Shown here: positions 8,287 through 16,986 of the stretch, piece after piece
Layout: each line of letters starts with the position of its first letter
Position numbering within the stretch: the first letter of the stretch is position 1
Assembly: GCA_033763895.1 (NCBI GenBank)
Contig: JANRJQ010000013.1
Span: 1 to 62,416 of the forward strand
DNA: 62,416 nucleotides
Reading direction: 5' to 3'
DNA from: Chloroherpetonaceae bacterium
GTDB taxonomy: Bacteria > Bacteroidota > Chlorobiia > Chlorobiales > Thermochlorobacteraceae
Made by a program: the position numbers and the translations under genes
Notes under the pieces: generated by a model
Told to the model about the DNA's origin: nothing
Seen by the model: the letters and a program-made list of their open reading frames with translations, nothing else
Databases searched by the model: none

Positions 8287-10581
8287 TCAAGCATTCAGTT
8301 TTATGACCACAATTGTAAGATCGTCATTGACCGAGCCACCATCGGCAGTAAAGGCATTAACGGCGTGGAAGATATCCCCTTTAATTTCAAAAGCGCTTTT
8401 CTCTTTTGATTTTTCTACTGTCGAGAGCAAATTTTCATATCCAAATTGATCTCCATTACGAGAAACTGCTTCAATAACGCCATCGGTATAAAGAACAAGC
8501 ACATCACCCGGTTTCATAAAAATGCGTTGCTCAGAAACAGCACGCTTAAAGAGTTCACAGCCATTACTCTTATCCAGCCCTAAAGCAAGGCCGCTCATCC
8601 GTAAAACCCCGGAGCCTTTGCTATGGACAAAAGCAGGAGGGCAATGGCCTGCATTGGCCACCAGCACGCTGTTATCGCTAGAACGAATAACGGCATAAAG
8701 AGCACTTACAAATGCCCCCTTATCAAGTCCTTTGGTAATGGCTTCATTGGCACGAATAAGTAGTGACTTGGGGTCGTCAGGATAAATGCGGCAGAGCGAT
8801 TGAAAGATGCCTTTCATCTCCGCCATATAAAAGGCTGCTGAGGTTCCCTTCCCCGAGACATCTGCGATCACGACTCCGGCATCCAAAACCGTTGTGCCTT
8901 CATTGAGTTGTGCAAAATCGTAATAATCGCCCCCTACCTCATAAGCTGGATATGAAACGCCATCAATGTCAAATCCCGGGACTAAAATGGCCGATTGCGG
9001 GAGAAGTTTTAATTGAATTTTTTGAGCCACCGAAAGTTCTTGCTCTAGCCGCTTTTTATCGATTAACTCGCGAATCAATCGGGAGTTATCAATTGCGATT
9101 GCGGCTTGATCGGCGAAGGTTGTCACCAGTTCGATGTCTTCTTTGACAAAACCATATTCGACATCTTTAGAAACATGTAAAACACCAATGATTTTGCTAC
9201 GGGCAATCAGTGGCACAGACACCATTGAAGCGATTTCACCTCGGGACTTTTGAGAAAGCTGCGAACGCAATCGAAGCGCAAGTGACTTTTTGGTTGACGC
9301 TTCAGGGTTTAAACGCTTATCCAGCAATACATCATCGATTCGGACCGGACGCTTTTCTGCTAAAATTCCACTCCAAATAAATTGAGATGATTTAGAAAAA
9401 TCGTGAATCGTTTTTAAATCAATATTCTGTTGTGAAACCGTCTTAAACAATCCCCCGCCAGATTGATTTTCTTGAAACTGAACAGTAGGTAATTTCGAAG
9501 CCAATTCCCGCTCTTCATTCATTTTTGATGGAGAAAGTTTTGCTTCAAGCGAATAAGGTTGATAAATATCAAACCATACGGATGCCCCATTTCCGAAAGA
9601 TTCGCTCGCGTAATTGACAAGTGATGAATAAATTTTTTCTTCATCAAAAACATCTGTAATGAATTTGCTCATCGCATAAAGGTTGCGAACTTCTGCAGCC
9701 TTTTTCTCGATTGCTTCGGAGGTTGGTAAATAAAAAAGCAAACTCAAAAAGGCCGTTGAGAGGTAAGCGCCCAAAAAAATCGAAATTGCAAACCAAAAGA
9801 ATGCAGAAGAATTGCTGAAAGCGAGCAGCATTATACCTGCTTCAAAAGCGCCGTAAAGGGAGCCTAAAGCAACCAAAATAGAAATCACTAAAAAAATAGA
9901 GCGCAGCTTATCTCGCCGGCTCATTGGCATAATCCAAGACAATCGAAAAATATTCGTTAGCATCATTGCCCCGCCAACGCCTAAAAGAATGCCCGCAATA
10001 ATATTTGGCTGTTCTCCCGGAAAAGTACCAAGCGAAGCGAGTGCCCCTAGCAATAGAAGACCAATTGTGGTGAGAAAATTGGTTTTGGTGTTTTGCAAAC
10101 GGCGAAAAAGAACCAAGCGCTCTAGCGCAATCAGTCCAAATGAAAGGAATGTCGCTAAAGAAAGGGAAACGATGTGCGATTTAATTACCGCGTAAAGCGA
10201 CCCGGCTACAAGAACTTTGGTCTCCTGCGCTTGTTCAAACGAAAATGTTGCCGGAGACATAACGGTGCTCATTAAACTCAGCACCACAATCATGAGCAGT
10301 AAATAGGTTGTCCCTTTCTTTAAAATTTCAACCGGCTCAATCCACAAGCCCGAGCCATCAGCATTGTTTTCGATTGAAGATGTGGATTTGAAGTAATCGC
10401 GAGAGAAAGAATAGATAACCGCAAAAACGGTTATCGCTAAAATATCTTTAAAGAGCGCAAGCCACGAGAGAATGTAGGGGCTTTTGGCATAGTAAAGCAC
10501 CACATCTATCGTGAATAATAATAGCTCACAGCCAAGTGCAAGCGTAAAGTATAAATATAAACGGCTACGGTTTTTGGTCAT
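8287..10581 (-). CDS. Membrane GAF-PP2C (SpoIIE/RsbU-type) phosphatase
   Basis: A 764-residue sensor phosphatase. The first 290 residues are membrane-embedded, with several hydrophobic stretches (for example FTLALGCELLLFTIDVVLYY and LLLMIVVLSLMS). A GAF domain lies at about 300-500 (SMVSVPLIARSKIIGVLHVS, ITTFADQAAIAIDNSRL in spirit), then a short coiled linker (KKRLEQELSVAQKIQLKLLP), then a PP2C/SpoIIE domain with GGDYYDF, VIADVSGKGTSAAFYM, NAGHCPP and LYTDGVIEA. The metal-binding Asp residues are all present. Such proteins dephosphorylate anti-sigma-factor antagonists in partner-switching stress control. No anti-sigma or antagonist gene is adjacent; the next gene, hsp20, is divergent. Confidence 0.9.
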   Translation of the reverse strand: MTKNRSRLYLYFTLALGCELLLFTIDVVLYYAKSPYILSWLALFKDILAITVFAVIYSFSRDYFKSTSSIENNADGSGLWIEPVEILKKGTTYLLLMIVVLSLMSTVMSPATFSFEQAQETKVLVAGSLYAVIKSHIVSLSLATFLSFGLIALERLVLFRRLQNTKTNFLTTIGLLLLGALASLGTFPGEQPNIIAGILLGVGGAMMLTNIFRLSWIMPMSRRDKLRSIFLVISILVALGSLYGAFEAGIMLLAFSNSSAFFWFAISIFLGAYLSTAFLSLLFYLPTSEAIEKKAAEVRNLYAMSKFITDVFDEEKIYSSLVNYASESFGNGASVWFDIYQPYSLEAKLSPSKMNEERELASKLPTVQFQENQSGGGLFKTVSQQNIDLKTIHDFSKSSQFIWSGILAEKRPVRIDDVLLDKRLNPEASTKKSLALRLRSQLSQKSRGEIASMVSVPLIARSKIIGVLHVSKDVEYGFVKEDIELVTTFADQAAIAIDNSRLIRELIDKKRLEQELSVAQKIQLKLLPQSAILVPGFDIDGVSYPAYEVGGDYYDFAQLNEGTTVLDAGVVIADVSGKGTSAAFYMAEMKGIFQSLCRIYPDDPKSLLIRANEAITKGLDKGAFVSALYAVIRSSDNSVLVANAGHCPPAFVHSKGSGVLRMSGLALGLDKSNGCELFKRAVSEQRIFMKPGDVLVLYTDGVIEAVSRNGDQFGYENLLSTVEKSKEKSAFEIKGDIFHAVNAFTADGGSVNDDLTIVVIKLNA

Positions 10582-10962
10582 GAATTCAATATAAACAAAA
10601 CTCTAAGCCTAAGAGGTGAGCCAAAGCGGATCATACAATAAACATACAATCCATCTTGTCACATTCCCCAAATGAAAAAGTGTCAACCAATAAGTGAAAT
10701 CATGAGATAGCCATCAACATCTCTTTTATTTCGCATTTCTCAAAGAAATGTTTCTTTGTTATAGATCACAAAAAAATTATCCAGAATGAATTGGGTGAAA
10801 ACGATAGCTGCCACTGACAATTCGTCGTGACAGAAGACTGAAGAAAAGGCCGGTATATGAAAAAATAACAGGCGGCAAAAGCGAAAACTGAATTGTTGAA
10901 AACGTGGATGGGAGTTTTCGCTCAAATCAACGAAAAAGGAGCATAAATCAGCAAATGTCCGT

Positions 10963-10992
10963 TTGGCACGGAAATTGAATTATAGGGAGTGA
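10963..10992 (+). promoter_or_regulatory. Sigma-54-like (-24/-12) promoter of hsp20
   Basis: TTGGCACG at 10963-10970 is followed by TTGAA, giving GG-N10-GA spacing (GG at 10965, GA at 10977). The sigma-54 consensus is TTGGCACG...TTGC with GG-N10-GC, so only the -12 C differs. The same 30-bp block occurs upstream of dnaK (12074-12103) with 23 of 30 positions identical. The implied transcript start near 10990 gives a leader of about 125 nt before hsp20. No rpoN gene or enhancer-binding activator gene is in the window. Confidence 0.5.
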
Positions 10993-11103
10993 GAGGTAAG
11001 CAAATAGGGTCAAAGTCTTCGGATACGATTCAAGTTTGTCACATCTCGGAAAATAAAAAGTACTTGAGTTAATTATTTCATTCACAACTTTTCTAATCAA
11101 ACA

Positions 11104-11109
11104 GGAGGA
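11104..11109 (+). promoter_or_regulatory. Strong Shine-Dalgarno of hsp20
   Basis: AGGAGG eight bases before the hsp20 ATG. It stands out because most genes in this window, including dnaK, have no comparable site, and it suggests high translation of hsp20. Confidence 0.75.
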
Positions 11110-11116
11110 TTCAAAT

Positions 11117-11542
11117 ATGTTAGTAAAATTTGATAACGGCAATCCGTTTGCTACAATCGACCGTGTCTTCGACGAAGTGCTTCGTGATAAATTCAATACA
11201 CTCGTTCCACATACAATTTCTTCCTTCCGAGTCGATATTTCGGAAGATGAAAAAAATGTTTTCCTTGAAGCTGAACTACCCGGTATTAAAAAGGAAGATG
11301 TCAAGGTTAGTGTGGAAGATAATGTGTTAACCATCCGTGCAGAGCGAAAGGCTGAAACGGATAACAAAACCAAGAACTTCCGCCGAACTGAACGCTTCTT
11401 TGGTTCATTTTCACGAAGTTTCACCTTGGGTGAAAACATCTCTACGGAAAACATCGAGGCAACTTATACCGACGGGGTGTTAAATCTTCGCTTGGCCAAA
11501 ATCGAGCCTGTTAAAAACATTAAAGAAGTAACGATTCGATAA
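11117..11542 (+). CDS. Small heat-shock protein, Hsp20/alpha-crystallin family
   Basis: A 141-residue chaperone. The alpha-crystallin domain spans roughly residues 35-135: FRVDISEDEKNVFLEAELPGIKKEDVKVSVEDNVLTI, then ERFFGSFSRSFTLGENI and YTDGVLNLRL, the ELPG and GVL motifs being diagnostic. The C-terminal tail is short (KNIKEVTIR) and holds a weak I-x-I-like element. These proteins bind unfolding proteins without ATP and hand them to DnaK. It has a strong ribosome site, its own terminator at 11574-11601, and a promoter block shared with dnaK 700 bp downstream, so the two genes are probably co-induced. Confidence 0.95.
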   Translation: MLVKFDNGNPFATIDRVFDEVLRDKFNTLVPHTISSFRVDISEDEKNVFLEAELPGIKKEDVKVSVEDNVLTIRAERKAETDNKTKNFRRTERFFGSFSRSFTLGENISTENIEATYTDGVLNLRLAKIEPVKNIKEVTIR

Positions 11543-11573
11543 CCGTTTCGCTTTAGACCGTTGATACTTTAAG

Positions 11574-11601
11574 AGCGCTTGGGAAACCAAGCGCTTTTTT
11601 T
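11574..11601 (+). terminator. Rho-independent terminator of hsp20
   Basis: Perfect 9-bp stem AGCGCTTGG / CCAAGCGCT with a GAAA tetraloop, followed by a run of seven T. It lies 31 bp after the hsp20 stop codon. Confidence 0.92.
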
Positions 11602-11787
11602 GTTTTGATTGAGAATTGACGACATTCTACAAGTTCGTGAGCAAAACGGTCACTTCTTAATACCATATTTAAGTCTAATATTTTAGGGAGTTAGTAAAAT
11701 AAATCGGCCATTTTGTTTTTTTAGGGAACCAATTCAACGCAAATAATCTTTTCATCATCAGTTCATAGTTATACTCCTTTTTCAATG

Positions 11788-11831
11788 GCGCTTTCGCAGT
11801 TTCGTTCATTTTCTGCGGGAGCGCTTTTTTT
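11788..11831 (+). terminator. Orphan rho-independent terminator
   Basis: A 12-bp stem (GCGCTTTCGCAG with CTGCGGGAGCGC, two G-U pairs) with a 13-nt loop and seven T after it. The T-run is only on the plus strand. There is no plus-strand gene between it and the hsp20 terminator, so it ends either an unseen small RNA or read-through transcription. Confidence 0.8.
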
Positions 11832-12073
11832 ATTAATCATTTTTTTGAATTCACTTGAATTTTTTTTCCCTTTCTTCAAAGACTCCAAATTCCCACAAAA
11901 TTCAAAGGCCGTTGATGTTTCACGATAGCGAATGAGAAAAACTAGTAAGTAAAATGTCTGTCAATTTGTCTCTTAACAAACTTTTTGTCATAAAACGGCA
12001 ATTCAAACAATTGAAGGGTTCAGAAATATGACAATGAATCGGCAATAATGGCATATCATCAGGAAAGATTTAA

Positions 12074-12103
12074 TTGGCACGACATTTGAACTATAATAAG
12101 TGA
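12074..12103 (+). promoter_or_regulatory. Sigma-54-like (-24/-12) promoter of dnaK
   Basis: TTGGCACG at 12074-12081 with GG at 12076 and GA at 12088, again GG-N10-GA, followed by CTATAATAAGTGA. The block matches the one before hsp20 over 30 bp. A perfect TATAAT also lies at 12092-12097, so a sigma-70-type -10 element overlapping it is an alternative reading. No CIRCE (HrcA) operator is visible. Confidence 0.5.
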
Positions 12104-12237
12104 AGTATAGCGTGTTCTTTTCGAAATAAACAAAAGAGCGTGATGAATACAGAAAATCATTAGAAGAGAAACCTCTTAGAAACTCAACGAATTAAAAACC
12201 ACAACAAGGAAATTTTTCTAACATCATCTTTACAACA

Positions 12238-14154
12238 ATGGGTAAAATAATAGGAATTGATTTGGGAACAACCAACTCATGCGTAGCGGTAATGCAAGGC
12301 AGTGAGCCGGTTGTCATTGCAAATTCTGAGGGCTATCGAACAACGCCTTCGGCAGTTGGTTTTGCAAAAAATGGGGATCGCTTGGTTGGTCAGTCGGCAA
12401 AGCGTCAGGCAGTAACGAATCCAAAAAATACGGTTTATTCGATTAAGCGCTTTATGGGTCGTGCGCTTACAGAAGTTACGAGTGAAATGAAACTCGTGCC
12501 TTATGAAGTATTTTCGTCCGATAACAGCGTGAAAGTTCGAATCGGCGATAAGCAATATTCTCCAGAAGAAATTTCAGCAATGATCCTTCAAAAAATGAAG
12601 CAAACGGCTGAAGACTTCTTAGGCGAAAAAGTGACCGAAGCGGTGATTACCGTTCCGGCGTACTTTAACGACGCACAGCGCCAAGCCACAAAAGATGCAG
12701 GCAAAATTGCAGGGCTAGAAGTGAAGCGTATTCTTAACGAACCGACTGCAGCCGCATTGGCTTATGGTTTGGATAAAAAGAAAGCCAGCGAAAGAGTGGC
12801 CGTCTTTGACCTTGGTGGCGGAACCTTCGATGTCTCGATTCTTGAACTCGGCGACGGCGTCTTTGAAGTTCGCTCAACCGACGGCGATACGCATCTTGGT
12901 GGCGACGATTTCGATCAACGCTTAATCGATTTCCTTGCCGATGAATTCAAAAAGCAAGAAGGCATTGATTTACGTAAAGATCCAATGGCACTTCAACGCT
13001 TGAAAGAAGCTGCTGAAAAAGCAAAAATTGAACTTTCATCTCGCACTGAAACAGAAGTGAACCTTCCCTTCATTACCGCTACGCAGGATGGACCAAAGCA
13101 CTTGGTGGTGAATGTAACACGCGCCAAATTTGAAGGGCTCTGCGCCGATCTCTTTGACCGTATGCTTGAGCCTTGCAAACGCGCCCTGAAGAATGGAAAA
13201 GTTGATATTGACCAATTGGATGAAGTGGTGCTTGTGGGCGGTTCAACCCGTATTCCGAAGGTTCAGCAAATGGTGAAGGATTTCTTCAAGAAAGAACCCA
13301 ACAAGAGCGTCAATCCCGATGAAGTGGTGGCCATTGGTGCAGCCATTCAAGGCGGCGTACTCAAGGGTGATATTACCGATGTGCTTCTTTTGGATGTCAC
13401 GCCGCTTTCGCTTGGTATTGAAACCTTGGGCGGTGTGATGACAAAACTCATTGATTCCAATACCACTGTTCCAACGCGGAAATCGGAAACGTTCTCAACG
13501 GCTTCTGATAGCCAAACCTCGGTGGAAATTCATGTGCTTCAAGGCGAACGCCCGATGGCCGTTGATAACAAAACGCTCGGTCGATTCCACTTGGATGGTA
13601 TTCCGCCGGCACCGCGTGGCGTTCCGCAAATTGAAGTGACTTTCGATATCGATGCCAACGGTATTCTCTCCGTTTCTGCCAAAGATAAAGCCACAGCAAA
13701 AGAGCAGAAGATTCGCATTGAAGCGAGCGGCAAACTTTCGGATGCGGAAATTCAAAAAATGCGTGAAGATGCCAAGGCTCATGCCGAAGATGATAAGAAG
13801 AAAAAGGAAGAAGCGGATATCAAGAACACCGCCGATACACTTGTCTTTTCAACCGAAAAGCAACTCAAGGAATTGGGCGATAAACTTCCAACAGATGCTG
13901 CCTCGGGCTTGCAGCGTGCACTTGATGAATTGAAAGATGCACAAAAAACAGGCAGCACCACAGCTATAAAAGCTGCAGTTGAAAAACTAAACGCCGAGTG
14001 GAGCGAAGCCTCGAAGAAACTGTACGAAGGCTCTGCGAACCCGATGGGTGCTTCTGGCCCTAGCGAAGGTGGTAATGGCGCGTCGCAAAAAGGAAGTGCC
14101 GGTAAAGACGGCGAAGTAAAGAACGCTGATTTTGAAGTGGTTGATGATAAATAA
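12238..14154 (+). CDS. dnaK: Molecular chaperone DnaK (Hsp70)
   Basis: A 638-residue Hsp70 of normal length. The ATPase domain begins [18 protein letters not shown] and shows [26 protein letters not shown] and [11 protein letters not shown]; the conserved linker reads [19 protein letters not shown], followed by the beta-sandwich substrate-binding domain and a helical lid with a Gly/Ser-rich tail ending in FEVVDDK. It binds exposed hydrophobic peptides in an ATP-driven cycle with DnaJ and GrpE, neither of which is nearby. There is no clear Shine-Dalgarno before the ATG. Expression is probably heat-induced from the shared promoter block upstream. Confidence 0.98.
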   Translation: MGKIIGIDLGTTNSCVAVMQGSEPVVIANSEGYRTTPSAVGFAKNGDRLVGQSAKRQAVTNPKNTVYSIKRFMGRALTEVTSEMKLVPYEVFSSDNSVKVRIGDKQYSPEEISAMILQKMKQTAEDFLGEKVTEAVITVPAYFNDAQRQATKDAGKIAGLEVKRILNEPTAAALAYGLDKKKASERVAVFDLGGGTFDVSILELGDGVFEVRSTDGDTHLGGDDFDQRLIDFLADEFKKQEGIDLRKDPMALQRLKEAAEKAKIELSSRTETEVNLPFITATQDGPKHLVVNVTRAKFEGLCADLFDRMLEPCKRALKNGKVDIDQLDEVVLVGGSTRIPKVQQMVKDFFKKEPNKSVNPDEVVAIGAAIQGGVLKGDITDVLLLDVTPLSLGIETLGGVMTKLIDSNTTVPTRKSETFSTASDSQTSVEIHVLQGERPMAVDNKTLGRFHLDGIPPAPRGVPQIEVTFDIDANGILSVSAKDKATAKEQKIRIEASGKLSDAEIQKMREDAKAHAEDDKKKKEEADIKNTADTLVFSTEKQLKELGDKLPTDAASGLQRALDELKDAQKTGSTTAIKAAVEKLNAEWSEASKKLYEGSANPMGASGPSEGGNGASQKGSAGKDGEVKNADFEVVDDK

Positions 14155-14175
14155 GCGGATGGGTTAAATCGTCCG

Positions 14176-14210
14176 AAAGGGCTGTGTAAATGCACAGCCC
14201 TTTTCTTTTT
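14176..14210 (+). terminator. Rho-independent terminator of dnaK
   Basis: Perfect 11-bp stem AAAGGGCTGTG / CACAGCCCTTT with a 6-nt loop, then T-rich sequence (TCTTTTT). It lies 21 bp after the dnaK stop. Confidence 0.9.
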
Positions 14211-14284
14211 ATGCCTCTTTTTTGTTTCTTTTTTTCGATATTGAATAAAGGCTTTTGAAGTACAACATTTTAATCATTATTGAT

Positions 14285-14665
14285 ATGCCGATTACTCGTT
14301 CAGGAAATGTGGTGCATAAGTTGGATAAATACTTCATCACACAAGCCAAGCGCGGCGACCGCGGGAAACTGAAACTTACCATTGCCTCAGCCGCCGGTTA
14401 TGGCAGGCTTTCAAACACCGAGGAAATGAAACGCAAATTACAAGAAGGCCAACTTCAAGTGTGTGTGCTTTCCTCAAATGAAGACATTGCGATTCGTACC
14501 GAAGACACGGTTAAACTCAATGAAGAACGCTATAATATGGATTATGATAGCCGTGGTGTCAAGTGGACCGTTCGCGAGATGCAGGTTTTTGTGAATCCAA
14601 ATAACAACGAACTTTCCGTCGAAGTGCGTGGACGCGTTTACACGCTCGACGAATTTTTCAAGTAA
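14285..14665 (+). CDS. Conserved hypothetical protein downstream of dnaK
   Basis: A 126-residue soluble protein when started at the ATG at 14285 (MPITRSGNVVHKLDKYF). An in-frame TTG 30 bp upstream is a poorer choice because it has no ribosome site and adds an unrelated head. The sequence is mixed alpha/beta with basic patches (TQAKRGDRGKLKLT) and no signal peptide, membrane segment or metal motif. I do not recognise the family. It follows the dnaK terminator and has its own terminator at 14781-14809, so it is a separate transcription unit. Confidence 0.7.
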   Translation: MPITRSGNVVHKLDKYFITQAKRGDRGKLKLTIASAAGYGRLSNTEEMKRKLQEGQLQVCVLSSNEDIAIRTEDTVKLNEERYNMDYDSRGVKWTVREMQVFVNPNNNELSVEVRGRVYTLDEFFK

Positions 14666-14780
14666 GAGGGGACTTCAACCAAACAACACTCTTCTTTGAA
14701 GAACACATAAAACGCGCTCGGTGGGAAATACCACCCTTGCGAAACGTACAGCTTCACAGCCTACAGCCCGCAAAAAAATA

Positions 14781-14812
14781 AAAAGGTGATACGGAAGGTA
14801 TCACCTTTTTTT
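14781..14812 (+). terminator. Rho-independent terminator
   Basis: Perfect 12-bp stem AAAAGGTGATAC / GTATCACCTTTT with a 5-nt loop, flanked by A-rich sequence before and T-rich sequence after, so it can act in both directions. It ends the gene at 14285-14665 and may also stop the minus-strand array to its right. Confidence 0.85.
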
Positions 14813-14823
14813 CTTTGTGGAAA

Positions 14824-14903
14824 AAACGGTTTCGGGCTTTGTGCTCGGGTGGGTTTCGCTTCGCTGACTTACAGTTCGGAGCACTTCACAAAGTAGCACC
14901 GGA
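14824..14903 (-). repeat. Cassette-type palindromic repeat R1
   Basis: On the minus strand this element reads GCTCCGAACTG...TCAGCGAAGC...CCCACCCGAGCACAAAG..., closely matching repeat R2 (15641-15743) at about four of five positions over 60 bp. It has an inner hairpin (GCTTCG against CGGAGC on the plus strand). It lies downstream of the DJ-1/PfpI gene, in the same relative place as the other repeats of the array. Confidence 0.7.
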
Positions 14904-15023
14904 GTTAAAACTGTCAACTCAGCACTGTTCTTGAATAAAAGCACAAAACTCCAAGATTTCACGTCTCCCGCCTGACGCCTGACGTAAAGCCCGTGAAATG
15001 TGTAGCCTTTCTTATTTTGTCAG

Positions 15024-15602
15024 TTAATATAAGCATACTTGCCCTTGTCCAATTTGTAATACTGATGCGATCACATCTTCCCTAACTTTGTTATCGTATA
15101 ATTTTTCAATAGCCCAACCAACCAAGTCAACTGCTGCTAAACATCCTGCTGCTGTTCCGATATTTCCGTGTATCACCAAATGTTTGTTGTCTAAAACCTC
15201 AACACCATAACTTTTCAAAGCCTCAAATGCAGTAGGATAAGTTGTTGCAGAAAGTCCTGTTAAATGTCCAAGTGCGGCAATAATTAATGCACCTGAACAC
15301 ATAGAACAAATAATTTGACTGTTGGGGTCAAGGTTGAACCGTTTTAAATAATTTTCGTCCTTGATAACATTTCTTGTCCCGGGTCCACTTCCAAAAAATA
15401 CAATGTCCGCATCATTGCACTCTTCAATAAGTCCGTGAGTTTTCAGGTCAAGCCCGCACACAGATTTGTGGTATGTTTCTGTTCCAACAATTTTTACTTG
15501 AAACTCTTTGTAACGAATTTTAACTCGGTTAAGCAAGTCCCACGCTAAAAAAATATCAATGTCTGTGAACTTGTCAAATGTTACTAATACAGCTTTTTTC
15601 AT
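15024..15602 (-). CDS. DJ-1/PfpI family (glutamine amidotransferase-like) protein
   Basis: A 192-residue protein with the class I amidotransferase-like fold. It begins KKAVLVTFDKFTDIDIF, shows DADIVFFGSGPG, and has the nucleophile elbow IICSMCSGALIIAALG with Cys102 as the likely nucleophile. TTYPTAFEAL and HGNIGTAAGCLAAVDLVGWAIEK fit the isonitrile hydratase / AraC-N-terminal branch, here without a DNA-binding domain. Substrate is unknown. It is the last gene of the cassette-like array and is followed by repeat R1. Confidence 0.85.
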   Translation of the reverse strand: MKKAVLVTFDKFTDIDIFLAWDLLNRVKIRYKEFQVKIVGTETYHKSVCGLDLKTHGLIEECNDADIVFFGSGPGTRNVIKDENYLKRFNLDPNSQIICSMCSGALIIAALGHLTGLSATTYPTAFEALKSYGVEVLDNKHLVIHGNIGTAAGCLAAVDLVGWAIEKLYDNKVREDVIASVLQIGQGQVCLY

Positions 15603-15640
15603 TTTATAATTGTTTGTTTTGTTGTCGTCAAAAGGTTACA

Positions 15641-15743
15641 CATAACGTTTTCGTGATTTGCGTTCGGGCGGGTTTTGCTTCGCTGATTTTCAATTCGGAG
15701 CAGAAATTTCCAAGTATATAACGACCAGACTAACGCAAAATCC
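15641..15743 (-). repeat. Cassette-type palindromic repeat R2
   Basis: The best-preserved repeat of the array. Outer arms GATTTGCGTT (15655-15664) and AACGCAAAATC (15732-15742) face each other, and inner arms TGCTTCG (15676-15682) and CGGAGCA (15696-15702) form a nested hairpin, the two-level architecture of an integron attC site. It lies directly downstream of the secreted NTF2-like gene. The canonical attC end boxes are not exact, so the identity as attC is inference. Confidence 0.75.
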
Positions 15744-15752
15744 TTATCAGTA

Positions 15753-16199
15753 CTACTTTTTATCAAGATCTAAATAATAGAGCTTTGCAGCCTGCTCAAT
15801 TTCATCATCAAACTCTGTATCATACTTAAAGGAATACAATATCCATTTATCATTTGGTTTATAAAATTCAAAGGTAAACCTCATTGGTTGTCTCTCGTAT
15901 TTTACCAAATATGAATACAGCACAAAACTATCGGAAAACTGTTTTTTAGTTATTGGCTCATATCCGTAGTATTTTCCAACATAGTCAACAATAAAACCAT
16001 TGACATCCTTCTTTATTTTTTCTATTCCATCTTTAATTCTTGATGTCCAAGGGTTAGTTGCATAAAGGTCATCTAATGCCTTGTTTGTATTTTTGCTATA
16101 CTCTTTGAAGAAGCTATTAATAAGTTCTTCAGGTGTCGTTTGACCGAAAGAATTTACAGACAATAATGTCAAGAATGCAACTAGCACAATTTTTTTCAT
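15753..16199 (-). CDS. Secreted NTF2-like hypothetical protein
   Basis: A 148-residue protein with a clear Sec signal peptide (MKKIVLVAFLTLLSVNSFG, likely cleavage before Gln20). The mature part starts TTPEELINSFFKEYSKNTNKALDDLY and ends FTFEFYKPNDKWILYSFKYD; a helix-rich start and a curved sheet at the end suggest an NTF2/DUF3887-like small secreted fold, common in Bacteroidota. That fold call is tentative. It is more AT-rich than the core genes and forms one unit of the repeat-separated array. Confidence 0.65.
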   Translation of the reverse strand: MKKIVLVAFLTLLSVNSFGQTTPEELINSFFKEYSKNTNKALDDLYATNPWTSRIKDGIEKIKKDVNGFIVDYVGKYYGYEPITKKQFSDSFVLYSYLVKYERQPMRFTFEFYKPNDKWILYSFKYDTEFDDEIEQAAKLYYLDLDKK

Positions 16200-16223
16200 A
16201 TTTCTTTTTTTAGTTTTAATGAA

Positions 16224-16300
16224 TAAGATTTGGCACTTGGTTTAGTGCCGGTTTTAGCTTCAAAGATTTTTAATTCGAAGAACAAAACTGTCAAATTGTA
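16224..16300 (-). repeat. Cassette-type palindromic repeat R3
   Basis: A degenerate member of the repeat family: on the minus strand it shows TTCGAATTAAAAATC, GAAGCTAAAACC and AGTGCCAAATC at the positions of the R2 blocks. GGCACT / AGTGCC forms a small perfect hairpin inside it. It lies downstream of the Fic toxin gene. Confidence 0.5.
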
Positions 16301-16377
16301 CTGAATTTAATATAGATCAAATCTCCAAGTTTATCAGTCAACATTCCTGTGTAAAACCTGCGTAATAGGCAGTTATT

Positions 16378-16986
16378 TTATTTCTCATTCGTGTCTATTA
16401 GTTCAATAATTAACTCTCTTAAAGTATTTACATCACTTTCAATTGTTCCTTTCATATATCGTTCGTAAGTACTTTTGTTGTCTGGTGGGTTTAGATTTAG
16501 TGTCAACTCTTTCTCTAATGCCAATAGTCTTAAAAACTCTCTTTGTGTTCGCCCGTTTCCTTCTCTGAATGGGTGTAAATAGTTGACATTATCTAAAATT
16601 TCAGCCAATTTCTCGGAAAGTAGTTTTTTATTGTCTTTCGGAATTTTCTTGAACTCAGCAATTAATTGGTCAATGTGTCTGAATGCGTTGACAAAGTGTG
16701 AAGTAGGGAAGAACTGTTTGCCATCTTTGCTAATTTCAACTGTTCGCTTTTTGCCAGCCCAAATGTAAATGTCTTGAAATAAATGTTTGTGAATGTCAAA
16801 AAGGCTGTCAATGCCCTTTATTTGTATGGGATTATCGTAAAGTTCTTGAAGTCGTTTAGTTACTGCACCACTTTCAACAAAAATCAATACATCGGGGTCT
16901 GTAATGTCTAAAATGTTCCTTAAAAGTCCAGTCTTTGGATCAGTGTAGATAAAGTCGGGGTCAATATATTTATAAGAATTAGACAT
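16378..16986 (-). CDS. Fic-domain toxin (AMP transferase)
   Basis: A 202-residue Fic protein with an intact active site HPFREGNGRTQR (catalytic His138), the form HxFx(D/E)GNGRxxR that transfers AMP from ATP onto a target hydroxyl. The beta-hairpin 'flap' region is KKRTVEISKDGKQFF, typical of FicT/VbhT toxins. Its start codon overlaps the last 8 bp of the upstream gene for a VbhA-like antitoxin, so the two are translationally coupled. Known FicT targets include DNA gyrase and topoisomerase IV; the target here is not known. No separate inhibitory helix is seen within the toxin, fitting class I Fic. Confidence 0.93.
   Translation of the reverse strand: MSNSYKYIDPDFIYTDPKTGLLRNILDITDPDVLIFVESGAVTKRLQELYDNPIQIKGIDSLFDIHKHLFQDIYIWAGKKRTVEISKDGKQFFPTSHFVNAFRHIDQLIAEFKKIPKDNKKLLSEKLAEILDNVNYLHPFREGNGRTQREFLRLLALEKELTLNLNPPDNKSTYERYMKGTIESDVNTLRELIIELIDTNEK

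Larger units (their letters stand above)
10582..11116. other. Divergent intergenic region phosphatase / hsp20
   Basis: A 535-bp region between the divergent phosphatase gene and hsp20. It carries the hsp20 promoter motif at 10963-10992 and a Shine-Dalgarno sequence just before hsp20. The only open frames are short and lack family features, so I call none of them. No strong hairpin was seen in the first 350 bp. Confidence 0.5.
11543..12237. other. Long non-coding region between hsp20 and dnaK
   Basis: Nearly 700 bp with no credible protein gene. It contains the hsp20 terminator, a second independent terminator at 11788-11831, and the dnaK promoter block at 12074-12103 with a leader of about 137 nt. 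The stretch 11602-11787 between the two terminators has no frame of note and may encode a small RNA. Confidence 0.6.
14666..15023. other. Intergenic region with terminator and repeat R1
   Basis: About 360 bp between convergent genes. It holds the bidirectional terminator at 14781-14812 and the cassette-type repeat R1. The segment 14960-15000 contains a short GACGCCTGACG tandem. No reading frame is supported. Confidence 0.6.

Noticed and set aside
10740-10925. 61-codon minus-strand frame upstream of hsp20.
   Set aside because: No ribosome site, no family features, and it lies in the regulatory region of two divergent genes.
10963-12103. CIRCE (HrcA) operator at hsp20 or dnaK.
   Set aside because: TTAGCACTC-N9-GAGTGCTAA or a close variant is not present upstream of either gene.
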